From Anaerofilum faecale (GTDB lineage Bacteria; Bacillota; Clostridia; Oscillospirales; Ruminococcaceae), in contig DXFV01000037.1 of the NCBI GenBank assembly GCA_019114265.1, positions 1-28,610 on the forward strand: a DNA stretch of 28,610 bases, in the 5' to 3' direction. Under the pieces are notes generated by a model. The model was not told where the DNA came from and did no database searches. It worked only from the letters and a program-made list of their open reading frames with translations. Positions 22,208-28,532 of this stretch are shown in pieces; position 1 is the stretch's first letter, and each line of letters starts with the position of its first letter. The position numbers were made by a program, and so were the translations under genes.

Positions 22208-23071
22208 ATGTTTTGGCTGTTGTTTGCGGTTGGTTCCGCGTTTTTTGCAGGGGTCACCGCTGTGCTGGCAAAAATCGGGATCGAAAAGGTGAATTCCACG
22301 CTGGCGACAGCGCTGCGCACGATCGTGGTGCTGGTGTTTTCGTGGCTGATGGTTTTTCTGGTCGGTTCGCAGGGGCAGATCGGGCAGATCTCGGGAAAGA
22401 CCCTCTGCTTCCTGATTTTGTCCGGCCTGTCCACCGGCGCTTCCTGGCTCTGTTATTTCCGCGCCCTGCAATTGGGGGATGTCAATAAGGTGGCGCCCAT
22501 CGACAAATCCAGCACCGTGCTGACCATCCTGCTGGCCTTCCTCTTTTTGGGAGAGCCGATTTCGGTCCCGAAACTCATCGGCATTTTGGGGATTGGAACG
22601 GGAACGCTCCTCATGATCGCCAAAAAGGAGACCGGCAGCAAGCAGGTGCAGAGCGGAAGCTGGCTGCTCTTTGCCGTGCTTTCTGCGGTGTTTGCAAGCC
22701 TGACTTCCATCTTCGGGAAGATCGGCGTGGAAAACGTAGAGTCCAATCTGGGCACGGCCATACGGACGGTTGTGGTGCTGGCGATGGCCTGGCTGATGGT
22801 GTTTGTGTCCGGGAAGCAGCATGAGATCAGGGGCATCAGCAAAAAGAGCTGGGGGTTCCTGTTCCTTTCCGGGATTACCACCGGGCTTTCCTGGCTGTGC
22901 TACTATCGCGCCCTGCAGGACGGGCCGGCCAGCGTGGTCGTGCCGATCGACAAACTGAGTATCGTTGTGACGATCGTATTTTCGTACTTTGTGCTGAAAG
23001 AGAAGCTGAGCCGGAAAGCGGTCGTCGGGCTGCTTTTGATTCTGGTTGGCACGGGCGCGATGCTGCTCTGA
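22208..23071 (+). CDS. EamA/DMT-family transporter with strong internal duplication
   Basis: 287 residues, ten predicted membrane segments in two EamA halves (about 1-138 and 149-287). The halves still match closely: GLSTGASWLCYFRAL against GITTGLSWLCYYRAL, and APIDKSSTVLTILLAF against VPIDKLSIVVTIVFSY. DMT transporters export small metabolites or take up compatible compounds; the substrate cannot be told. The AGGAGG ribosome site is good. It starts 34 bp after the previous gene with no terminator between, so it may be read from the YtrA-type promoter, but its codon use is already less GC-rich. A terminator follows at 23090-23130. Confidence 0.88.
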   Translation: MFWLLFAVGSAFFAGVTAVLAKIGIEKVNSTLATALRTIVVLVFSWLMVFLVGSQGQIGQISGKTLCFLILSGLSTGASWLCYFRALQLGDVNKVAPIDKSSTVLTILLAFLFLGEPISVPKLIGILGIGTGTLLMIAKKETGSKQVQSGSWLLFAVLSAVFASLTSIFGKIGVENVESNLGTAIRTVVVLAMAWLMVFVSGKQHEIRGISKKSWGFLFLSGITTGLSWLCYYRALQDGPASVVVPIDKLSIVVTIVFSYFVLKEKLSRKAVVGLLLILVGTGAMLL

Positions 23072-23089
23072 AACAGATACATAGATACC

Positions 23090-23130
23090 AAAACAGGGAC
23101 CTCCCGCCCAGGCAGGAGGTCCCCGTTTTA
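23090..23130 (+). terminator. Terminator of the EamA gene, first copy of a repeated hairpin
   Basis: GGGACCTCC (23096-23104) pairs with GGAGGTCCC (23115-23123), followed by GTTTTA. The 24 bases at 23106-23129 recur exactly at 23274-23297. Confidence 0.8.
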
Positions 23131-23258
23131 GCTTGTCGAGAAAGGGATGGTTTGCGCTGCCCAAAAGCCTTCCCCAGGGGAAGGTGCCCCGCCTGAGCGG
23201 GGTGGATGAGGTCGAAGCTGTCCTGCCGCACAGAGGAAATCACTTGCTGGACAGTCTG
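23131..23258. repeat. Intergenic palindromic repeat element between duplicated terminators
   Basis: CCTTCCCC/GGGGAAGG (23168-23184) and CCCCGC/GCGGGG (23187-23202) form two adjacent hairpins, then GTGGATGAGG. This double-hairpin shape resembles the dispersed intergenic repeats common in gut Clostridia genomes (from memory, not searched). No ORF is supported. The element lies between convergent genes. Confidence 0.55.
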
Positions 23259-23298
23259 AAACGGGAACTTCCTGCCCAGGCAGGAGGTCCCCGTTTTT
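23259..23298 (+). terminator. Second copy of the repeated terminator hairpin
   Basis: GGGAACTTCCTGCC pairs with GGCAGGAGGTCCCC using G-T pairs, then TTTTT. It lies 36 bp beyond the stop of the convergent MerR gene and can help stop that transcript as well. Confidence 0.7.
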
Positions 23299-23333
23299 GC
23301 GCAGGGCGGCCAAAGCAGAAACCGTGCGCCGCC

Positions 23334-24122
23334 TTAAGATTTTTCGCACAGAGGGATCTGGATTTGATAGTTCCAATGCAAAACACCCGAGATCACCACC
23401 ATCTGCACGGTGAAGGGGGGAGTGACATGGTACTCGGCTTTTGCTTTCTCGAGCAGTTCGTCCAGGGTGCTTTTCCGGTTTCCCTCCGCGCAGTCGGCGC
23501 ACAGATACTTCCCCCTGGGCAGCACCCGCAGCCCGTCTATCTCTGCATAGCGGGTGCAGACGGCAAAAAGCCGGGATGTTCCATCTTCGGTGTATATGCC
23601 GGCCAAATCCTCAAAAGAAAACTGTTCTTTCCGGGAAGGCGTCGCCTTCTCATAGAAGTGGCCCAGATAATTCCACAGGTTGTCGAGCGTGGGCGCTTGC
23701 AGGGTGTCGGACAGCAGAATCACCCGTTCCGGCATATCTTTGACGAAAGCCCCCGCCTGGCTTTTTCGCTTCTGCAATTTGCGCTCATAGTCGGCTTTGG
23801 CCAGCTGTATTTTGGATTTGCTGTATTGCAGGGCGGCGATTTTTTCGTCGGCCTTCTTCTCGGCCTGGGCAAAGAACTCCACGATTTTTTCAAGATCGTC
23901 GTATTCCAGGACCCTTTTTATTTCCTGCAGCGGCAGGTCCATCAGCTGCAGCGCGCGCACCGTATTGAGCCGCACAATATCCTGCTCGGTATAGTAGCGG
24001 TACTTTGTCCATTCATCCTTTTTGCTCGGCTTCACCAGCCCAATGCGGTCATAGTGGCGCAGTGTTTCGCTGGTTGTGTGGACCATTTTGGCCGCTTCTC
24101 CCACCGAAAAATATTTTTTCAT
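23334..24122 (-). CDS. MerR-family transcriptional regulator with C-terminal sensor domain
   Basis: 262 residues from ATG 24122. The start gives MKKYFSVGEAAKMVHTTSETLRHYDRIGL, the canonical MerR winged helix-turn-helix, followed by the wing KYRYYTEQDIVRLNTV and a long dimerisation coiled coil (about 75-125). Residues 125-262 form an effector domain, ending with a beta-rich part and a CADC pair; it may be GyrI-like as in BmrR/BltR but this is not certain. An AAGGAGAG lies 12 bp before the ATG, rather far. MerR proteins twist promoters having 19-bp spacers, and one lies immediately divergent, so it should control the ABC operon. Stop codon faces the repeat region. Confidence 0.9.
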   Translation of the reverse strand: MKKYFSVGEAAKMVHTTSETLRHYDRIGLVKPSKKDEWTKYRYYTEQDIVRLNTVRALQLMDLPLQEIKRVLEYDDLEKIVEFFAQAEKKADEKIAALQYSKSKIQLAKADYERKLQKRKSQAGAFVKDMPERVILLSDTLQAPTLDNLWNYLGHFYEKATPSRKEQFSFEDLAGIYTEDGTSRLFAVCTRYAEIDGLRVLPRGKYLCADCAEGNRKSTLDELLEKAKAEYHVTPPFTVQMVVISGVLHWNYQIQIPLCEKS

Positions 24123-24138
24123 TTTTTTCGCTCTCTCC

Positions 24139-24169
24139 TTGACTTTTGTGTAACACAAAGGTTTATACT
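24139..24169 (+). promoter_or_regulatory. MerR-type promoter with 19-bp spacer and central dyad
   Basis: TTGACT (24139-24144) and TATACT (24164-24169) are separated by 19 bp. The spacer carries TTTGTGT-A-ACACAAA (24145-24159), a dyad. Over-long spacing with a dyad between the hexamers is the signature of MerR-activated promoters. Confidence 0.85.
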
Positions 24170-24171
24170 TC

Positions 24172-24200
24172 ATTTTAGCACAGAGCGGTGCGAAACGCAA
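24172..24200 (-). promoter_or_regulatory. Promoter of the MerR gene
   Basis: On the minus strand TTGCGT (24200-24195), 17 bp, TAAAAT (24177-24172) with TGC before the -10. It starts transcription that runs through the MerR dyad, allowing autorepression. Confidence 0.6.
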
Positions 24201-24236
24201 TCGCTCTTGTACTATGATTTCAGGAGGAATGGCTGC

Positions 24237-25088
24237 ATGATAGAGCTCAAACGAGTGACAAAGCAGTACGGGCAGGCAACCGTGCTGAAACACATCGACC
24301 TTGTGATCGACGAGCCGGGGATCTATTGCCTGCTTGGCAGGAACGGCGCCGGAAAAACAACGCTGCTCAAGTCGATCGCCGGGTATCAGAACATCACAAA
24401 CGGCACGATACAGGTCGACGGCAAGGTGATCACAACGTCCACCCTGGACACGGGCGTCAGCTATATCGAAAACTTCGCAAGGCATTTCAATCTGCCGGTG
24501 GGGAAGCTGCTGAAAATCGCCTCGGAAGTGAACCCGAATTATGATTACGAGTTCGCTTCGGAAATGATGGAGCGGTTCGAGCTGGACGCAAAAAAGAAGT
24601 TCAACCATCTGTCGCTTGGCATGAAAACGATGGTGTCCACCATTCTCTGCCTGGCGAGCAACAAAAGCGTCGTCCTTCTGGACGAACCGGTCCTCGGCTT
24701 CGACGCGATCATGCGAGTGGAGTTCTACGATATGCTCACCGAGAGCTTCCGCAAGCATCCCCGCATCATCGTTGTGTCCACCCACATCATTGAGGAGATC
24801 GCAAAGACCATTCAAAAGCTGATCATCCTCGACAAAGGGAGCATCCGCTTTTTCGACACGCTGCAGTCGGTTGAAACCAAGGCGTTCAGCATCAGCGGGC
24901 TGCAAAAAGATGTGGAGGCGGCAACCCAAAATCTGAATGTGATCGGCCGGGATACGGTCGGCGGACTGGCAACCTGCTATATCTTCGACACCCCGCCGGC
25001 TCCGTCCGCTTCCCTGGAAATCCACCCGCTGTCCTTGCAGGATTTCTTCATCCAAATGGTTGGGCACAAAGGAGGTGCGGCGAGATGA
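24237..25088 (+). CDS. MerR-controlled ABC transporter ATPase
   Basis: 283 residues from ATG 24237 (AGGAGG ahead; the ATG at 24229 stops at once). Walker A GRNGAGKT at 34-41, signature LSLGMK at 125-130, Walker B VVLLDEP with D149/E150 and VSTHIIEE switch His are present. The signature is the relaxed form seen in drug-efflux and lantibiotic-immunity ATPases. A C-terminal extension (about 210-283) has no clear motif. It overlaps the permease gene by ATGA. Together with the MerR regulator and a GNAT enzyme it looks like a drug or toxic-compound response module; the compound is unknown. Confidence 0.92.
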   Translation: MIELKRVTKQYGQATVLKHIDLVIDEPGIYCLLGRNGAGKTTLLKSIAGYQNITNGTIQVDGKVITTSTLDTGVSYIENFARHFNLPVGKLLKIASEVNPNYDYEFASEMMERFELDAKKKFNHLSLGMKTMVSTILCLASNKSVVLLDEPVLGFDAIMRVEFYDMLTESFRKHPRIIVVSTHIIEEIAKTIQKLIILDKGSIRFFDTLQSVETKAFSISGLQKDVEAATQNLNVIGRDTVGGLATCYIFDTPPAPSASLEIHPLSLQDFFIQMVGHKGGAAR

Positions 25089-25732
25089 AAGCCATTTTCG
25101 CGATTGTAAAACGCTTGCTTGACAGCAACAAAATCAGTTTCATCCTCACGGCGCTGGTGGTGCTCTGCGCCACCTCTTCCGGAGACGTCGTTTTGAGCAA
25201 CGGCAATTACACCTGGCTACTCGCCGTGATGACCCCCTTCTTCTTTGTCTTTTACGACTACACCAAGCTGATGTATCTGGGGGCAAGCAAAAAGGATTAC
25301 TTTTTCGGCGCCCTGATCAGCTATGGGATTTTGTCTTTTGGCATCTCCCTCGTCAACACGGGGATCCATTTGCTGATCGAACCTCTGTATCCGGCCCGGA
25401 CGGTCATCAATCTGATGGACGTGTGCAAATGGACCGAAAACGGGATCTTCCTTGCCGGATTGCAGCAGATGGTCTTTTTGCTGCTCGTTATGATTTCCCT
25501 CCATGTGCTGCTGTCCATGCAGGCGCACTGGTATGGGTGGCTGACAGACACGATTCTGGTTGCGATCCTCTCCATTTTCACGCCGATCGCGCCGCTGCGA
25601 GGGATCTTGTCCGGTTTCTTTCAGGTCATCATGCTCAACGGCAACGCGGTTTTGCACATTGGCGTTTGCCTGCTGCTGAGTGCTGCGCTGTCTTTTGCAG
25701 GGCTTGTGGTCTTAAAAAGGAAAACGTTATGA
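25085..25732 (+). CDS. Membrane subunit of the MerR-controlled ABC transporter
   Basis: 215 residues, six membrane segments at about 16-34, 42-60, 72-96, 118-142, 150-170 and 185-208, in the arrangement of a small ABC-2 type permease. Both ends overlap the neighbours by ATGA, so the three proteins are translated as one block. It has YTKLMYLGASKKDYFFG (about 58-75), a stretch between helices typical of the coupling region in this class. Family assignment rests on topology and context more than on conserved sequence. Confidence 0.78.
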   Translation: MKAIFAIVKRLLDSNKISFILTALVVLCATSSGDVVLSNGNYTWLLAVMTPFFFVFYDYTKLMYLGASKKDYFFGALISYGILSFGISLVNTGIHLLIEPLYPARTVINLMDVCKWTENGIFLAGLQQMVFLLLVMISLHVLLSMQAHWYGWLTDTILVAILSIFTPIAPLRGILSGFFQVIMLNGNAVLHIGVCLLLSAALSFAGLVVLKRKTL

Positions 25733-26178
25733 TTAAAATAAAAGCGGTGGATGAACAAAACATATTGGACGTGTGCAGGCTGAAAACAGGGCAGGATACG
25801 ATCCCAGAAACCGGAGGGGGATGTTCACGCTGCAACGCGATTTCCATAGCGGAAGCAACCTGCCATCCGGAAATGCATTCCAATGCCATCTATCAAAATA
25901 ATGCGCTGATCGGATTTTTTGTGTACCAGCGCACAGAGAGCGAGCCGGATACGGCGGTCCTCTGCCGGTTTATGCTGGACGACCGGTTTCGGGAACACGG
26001 GAACGAGGAAAAGGCCTTTGCCCACATCCTGCGCGGGCTGAAAATCCAGGGCGTAAAAACGGTGATTTTTGTGGTGGCAAACGAGAACGAGTCTGCCAAA
26101 AAGCTCTGCTGTTCTTTTGGCTTCCGCTTTACCGGGGAAACGGATAAAACGGGATGCCGGTATCGATCGGAACTGTAA
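25729..26178 (+). CDS. GNAT-family N-acetyltransferase
   Basis: 149 residues. The C-terminal half has the GNAT pattern: FMLDDRFREHGNEEKAFAHIL corresponds to the acetyl-CoA loop (a relaxed RxxGxG form, HGN instead of GxG), followed by VKTVIFVVANENESAKKLCCSFGFRFTGE, the classic NxxAxxLYxxxGF end. N-terminally there are several Cys, including CSRC. It overlaps the permease gene. In Bacillus the BltR(MerR)/Blt/BltD group pairs a drug pump with a polyamine acetyltransferase, and this set is arranged alike; substrate is inferred only. Confidence 0.83.
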   Translation: MIKIKAVDEQNILDVCRLKTGQDTIPETGGGCSRCNAISIAEATCHPEMHSNAIYQNNALIGFFVYQRTESEPDTAVLCRFMLDDRFREHGNEEKAFAHILRGLKIQGVKTVIFVVANENESAKKLCCSFGFRFTGETDKTGCRYRSEL

Positions 26179-26208
26179 CTGCAATCTATAACTTTGGGAG
26201 GAACTGCT

Positions 26209-26868
26209 ATGAAACGAACGATTTCACTTCTGTTGTGCCTGCTGCTGGGCGGCTTCGTTCTCACCGGCTGCTCAGGCATCAGCGAGCCGTTCGAGAAAAA
26301 AACCTACACGCCCGATACGCAGATTCGGGAAGTGAGCCTGGATGTGCGGGACCGGGAAATTGAAGTGGCGCTGTCCGAGGACGAACAAATCCATATCCAG
26401 TATTCCGAAAACAGCAAGGAATACTACGACTTTTCTGTTTCGGACGAACATGTGCTGACGATGACAAGCGCCAGCGATAAGGAGTGGACGGATTTTATTG
26501 GGGAAAAGCCCTCCGCCGAAGATCGGAAGATCCTGCTGCAGGTACCGGACACCCTGTTGGACTCCCTCACGCTGTCCACAACAAATGAAACGGTGACGCT
26601 CCCCGCGCTGGCCGTCACGGGCAGTATTGATATTTCCGTTAACGGTGGGAATATTGCCTTTGAACGCCTGGACGTCGGCAGCGCCCTGACCCTGACCGTC
26701 AAAAACGGGGATATTTCCGGCACGATCGCAGGCAGCTACGACGATTTTGCCATCCAGTCGGAGATCAAAAAAGGCGAGAGCAATTTGCCGGACAACAAAG
26801 CGGACGGCGAAAAAACACTGAAGGTGTCCAGCAACAACGGCGATGTGGACATCGCCTTTCAGAAGTGA
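26209..26868 (+). CDS. DUF4097-like beta-helix lipoprotein
   Basis: 219 residues. The signal peptide ends in the lipobox LTGC (18-21), so C21 is the expected lipid-anchored residue after cleavage. The rest shows alternating beta-strand motifs (TLSTTNETVTLPALAVTGSIDISVNGGNI, VGSALTLTVKNGDISGTIAG, LKVSSNNGDVDIAF) typical of DUF4097/adhesin-like right-handed beta folds, commonly found next to membrane-stress regulators. Gap from the acetyltransferase is 30 bp, with a GGGAGG ribosome site, so it belongs to the MerR-driven operon. It probably sits on the outer membrane face. A perfect terminator follows. Confidence 0.85.
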   Translation: MKRTISLLLCLLLGGFVLTGCSGISEPFEKKTYTPDTQIREVSLDVRDREIEVALSEDEQIHIQYSENSKEYYDFSVSDEHVLTMTSASDKEWTDFIGEKPSAEDRKILLQVPDTLLDSLTLSTTNETVTLPALAVTGSIDISVNGGNIAFERLDVGSALTLTVKNGDISGTIAGSYDDFAIQSEIKKGESNLPDNKADGEKTLKVSSNNGDVDIAFQK

Positions 26869-26900
26869 CCCTGTATTCCAAACAACAGACCTGTGCGCGT

Positions 26901-26942
26901 CGATCCGGGAGAAAGCCGTCTCCCGGATCGTTTTGTTTTTTT
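26901..26942 (+). terminator. Terminator of the MerR-controlled operon
   Basis: A 12-bp perfect stem CGATCCGGGAGA/TCTCCCGGATCG with a 6-nt loop is followed by TTTTG and seven T. Confidence 0.93.
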
Positions 26943-26970
26943 CGGCGCACGCCATCCCCGCCGGGCAATC

Positions 26971-26999
26971 TTGTGGAGATACAGGAGGTTTGCTATAAT
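26971..26999 (+). promoter_or_regulatory. Promoter of the carbon-nitrogen hydrolase gene
   Basis: TTGTGG (26971-26976), 17 bp, TATAAT (26994-26999) with TGC before it. A CGCATCG/CGATGCG hairpin (27040-27059) lies in the leader about 20 bp before the start codon. Confidence 0.65.
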
Positions 27000-27079
27000 G
27001 AAAGCAGAATCCTCGACAGCGGGGAAGAAGGGCGGGGAACGCATCGCAGTGCCGATGCGAAGGTATGGGAGGGAACGGG

Positions 27080-27973
27080 ATGTCTGCCATGAAAATTGCG
27101 CTGGTGCAAAAAAAGGCCGTGCCAAACAGCAAAACCCGAAATGCAGAGCTGTTGGTCCAATATATTCAAGAAGCGAGCAGCAGGGGAGCCGATCTCGTGC
27201 TCTTTCCTGAGATGTGGTCGAATGGATATGCGCCGCCTTTTGCGGGGGCGTTCGACTGTCCGACCCATCCGGCTTTTGAAAGAGAGCGGAGAGAATGGTT
27301 TGAAAATGCGGTTGCAATCGAGAGCGACTATGTGGACGCCATCCGAAAAACGGCTGCCCGGTACCGCGTTGGAGTTTGTGCCACGTTTCTGTCAAAATCG
27401 GGGGAGAAATTCCAAAATACCGCCATCATCATCGACCGAAGCGGAAAGATCCTCCTGAATTACGCAAAAGTCCATACATGCGATTTTTCTTTGGAGAAAT
27501 TGCTCCAACACGGCAGCGAATTCAAGGTGTGTGAGTTTGAAGGTGTCCAGCTCGGGGTGATGATCTGCTACGATCGGGAATTCCCGGAAAGCGCCCGTGT
27601 CCTGATGCTGAAAGGGGCGGAAATCATTTTGGTCCCGAATGCCTGCGACATGAACCCGGCCAGGGTCAACCAACTCAGTGCGAGAGCCTTTGAAAATATG
27701 GTCGGGATCGCAATGGCAAACTACCCCGGCAAAGGATGGGGCGGTTCCTGTGCCTTTTCGCCCATTGTGTTTGACGAAGAGGGAAACTATCAGGACAATA
27801 CGATCGTATCCGCGGACGACACATCGGAGGACATTCTGATTGCAGAGTTTGACATGGACAAGATCAGAGCGTATCGGGAACATGAAACATGGGGAAACGC
27901 CTACCGAAAGCCCGCCGCCTATTCCGACTTGATTCGTTTCGAGGTGAAAAAACCGTTTATACGGAACCAATAA
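27080..27973 (+). CDS. Carbon-nitrogen hydrolase (nitrilase superfamily)
   Basis: 297 residues from ATG 27080, which has GGGAGGG at 6 bp; upstream ATG 27065 contains that ribosome site and 27089 is too far from it. The catalytic triad is complete: E44 in LFPEMW, K130 in YAKVHTC and C163 in GVMICYDREFPE. Nearby conserved Asn and aromatic residues are typical. Family members hydrolyse amides or carbamoyl groups, for example omega-amidase, N-carbamoylputrescine amidase, or cyanide- and nitrile-directed forms; the closest enzyme cannot be chosen by eye. No signal peptide, so it is cytosolic. It stands alone with its own promoter and ends 5 bp before the tRNA-Pro remnant. Composition is lower in GC than the left two thirds of the window. 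Confidence 0.93.
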   Translation: MSAMKIALVQKKAVPNSKTRNAELLVQYIQEASSRGADLVLFPEMWSNGYAPPFAGAFDCPTHPAFERERREWFENAVAIESDYVDAIRKTAARYRVGVCATFLSKSGEKFQNTAIIIDRSGKILLNYAKVHTCDFSLEKLLQHGSEFKVCEFEGVQLGVMICYDREFPESARVLMLKGAEIILVPNACDMNPARVNQLSARAFENMVGIAMANYPGKGWGGSCAFSPIVFDEEGNYQDNTIVSADDTSEDILIAEFDMDKIRAYREHETWGNAYRKPAAYSDLIRFEVKKPFIRNQ

Positions 27974-27977
27974 GCGA

Positions 27978-28021
27978 TTTGGGAGCGTGAGGCCGGAGTT
28001 CGAGCCGCACTTCTCCAAAAT
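27978..28021 (+). pseudogene. Degenerate copy of the 3' half of tRNA-Pro
   Basis: TTTGGGAGC, GAGGCC, GTTCGAG and CCGCACT occur here in the same order and nearly the same spacing as in the intact tRNA-Pro from its anticodon loop (28161) to its acceptor stem. Differences are two substitutions after TTTGGGAGC, a deleted C, one A/G change and a three-base deletion in the T arm. The 5' half is absent: the hydrolase coding end precedes it. It cannot be functional. Confidence 0.8.
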
Positions 28022-28026
28022 CCCGG

Positions 28027-28059
28027 AAAACTCTGGGACGCTAAGTCTGACGGAGTTTT
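28027..28059. other. Hairpin between the tRNA remnant and the tRNA gene
   Basis: AAAACTC (28027-28033) pairs with GAGTTTT (28053-28059), extended inside by GAC/GTC. It may stop hydrolase transcription or be a remnant of a recombination site. Nothing else is recognisable up to 28129. Confidence 0.35.
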
Positions 28060-28129
28060 ACCCCTCGCCGGGAATTGGTCAAAAACCGGCGCTGACCCCA
28101 TATTTGACCACAATCAGAAAACTTTATAA

Positions 28130-28205
28130 CCGGGTGTAGCGCAGTTGGTAGCGCGCCTGCTTTGGGAGCAGGAGGCCCGGGGTTCGAGTCCCCGCACTCC
28201 GACCA
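28130..28205 (+). tRNA. tRNA-Pro (anticodon TGG)
   Basis: 76 bases with encoded CCA. D stem GCGC/GCGC, anticodon stem CCTGC/GCAGG with loop TTTGGGA (anticodon TGG at 28163-28165), T stem CGGGG/CCCCG with TTCGAGT loop, discriminator A. The acceptor stem CCGGGTG/CACTCCG has one C-C mismatch at 2:71 and a G-T at 4:69; all other pairs form. Confidence 0.93.
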
Positions 28206-28211
28206 AATTTT

Positions 28212-28250
28212 GCAGAAAAACCGCCTAAACGGGCGGTTTTTCTGCGTTTT
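28212..28250 (+). terminator. Terminator of tRNA-Pro
   Basis: GCAGAAAAACCGCC (28212-28225) pairs over 14 bp with GGCGGTTTTTCTGC (28232-28245), followed by GTTTTG. Because of internal A and T runs it can work in both directions. Confidence 0.88.
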
Positions 28251-28532
28251 GAGTTCGGCTTTTGCGGTTTTGGAGATTGCTGTTTTGTGGTAGTTTCAGT
28301 GGCGGAACAGCGGTCGGGGGGATGAGTGAGCGTAGCGGCTGAAACAGCTAAATCCCTAACCCATCCCTAACGGGGAAATATTGTGCTTTTGGGTATGGAA
28401 CTGCCCATCATCATGTTGCTTTAATAGTAGTTACATGATAGCAGAAGGACAAGACTGTCATATTATGCCGATAGCCTGTACAGGATTCCCACTTGTATAG
28501 ACTATTAGGAGCGTTTTGCGAGGAGTTTCACT
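28251..28532. other. Gene-free stretch, island border candidate
   Basis: About 280 bp without a supported ORF. Composition becomes richer in A and T from about 28370. ATCCCTAAC occurs twice, at 28351-28370, separated by two bases, ahead of GGGG. No clear promoter is assigned, although TATAG near 28496 could be a weak -10 for the gene that follows. Confidence 0.4.

Noticed and set aside
26998..27210. Short ORF starting at 26998 with an AGGAGG upstream
   Set aside because: Its ATG overlaps the -10 TATAAT, it runs in another frame into the hydrolase gene, and its product has no recognisable features.
28103..28129. TTGACC/TATAAC as the tRNA-Pro promoter
   Set aside because: The spacer is only 15 bp and the -10 would touch the first tRNA base, leaving no room for the start site and 5' leader.
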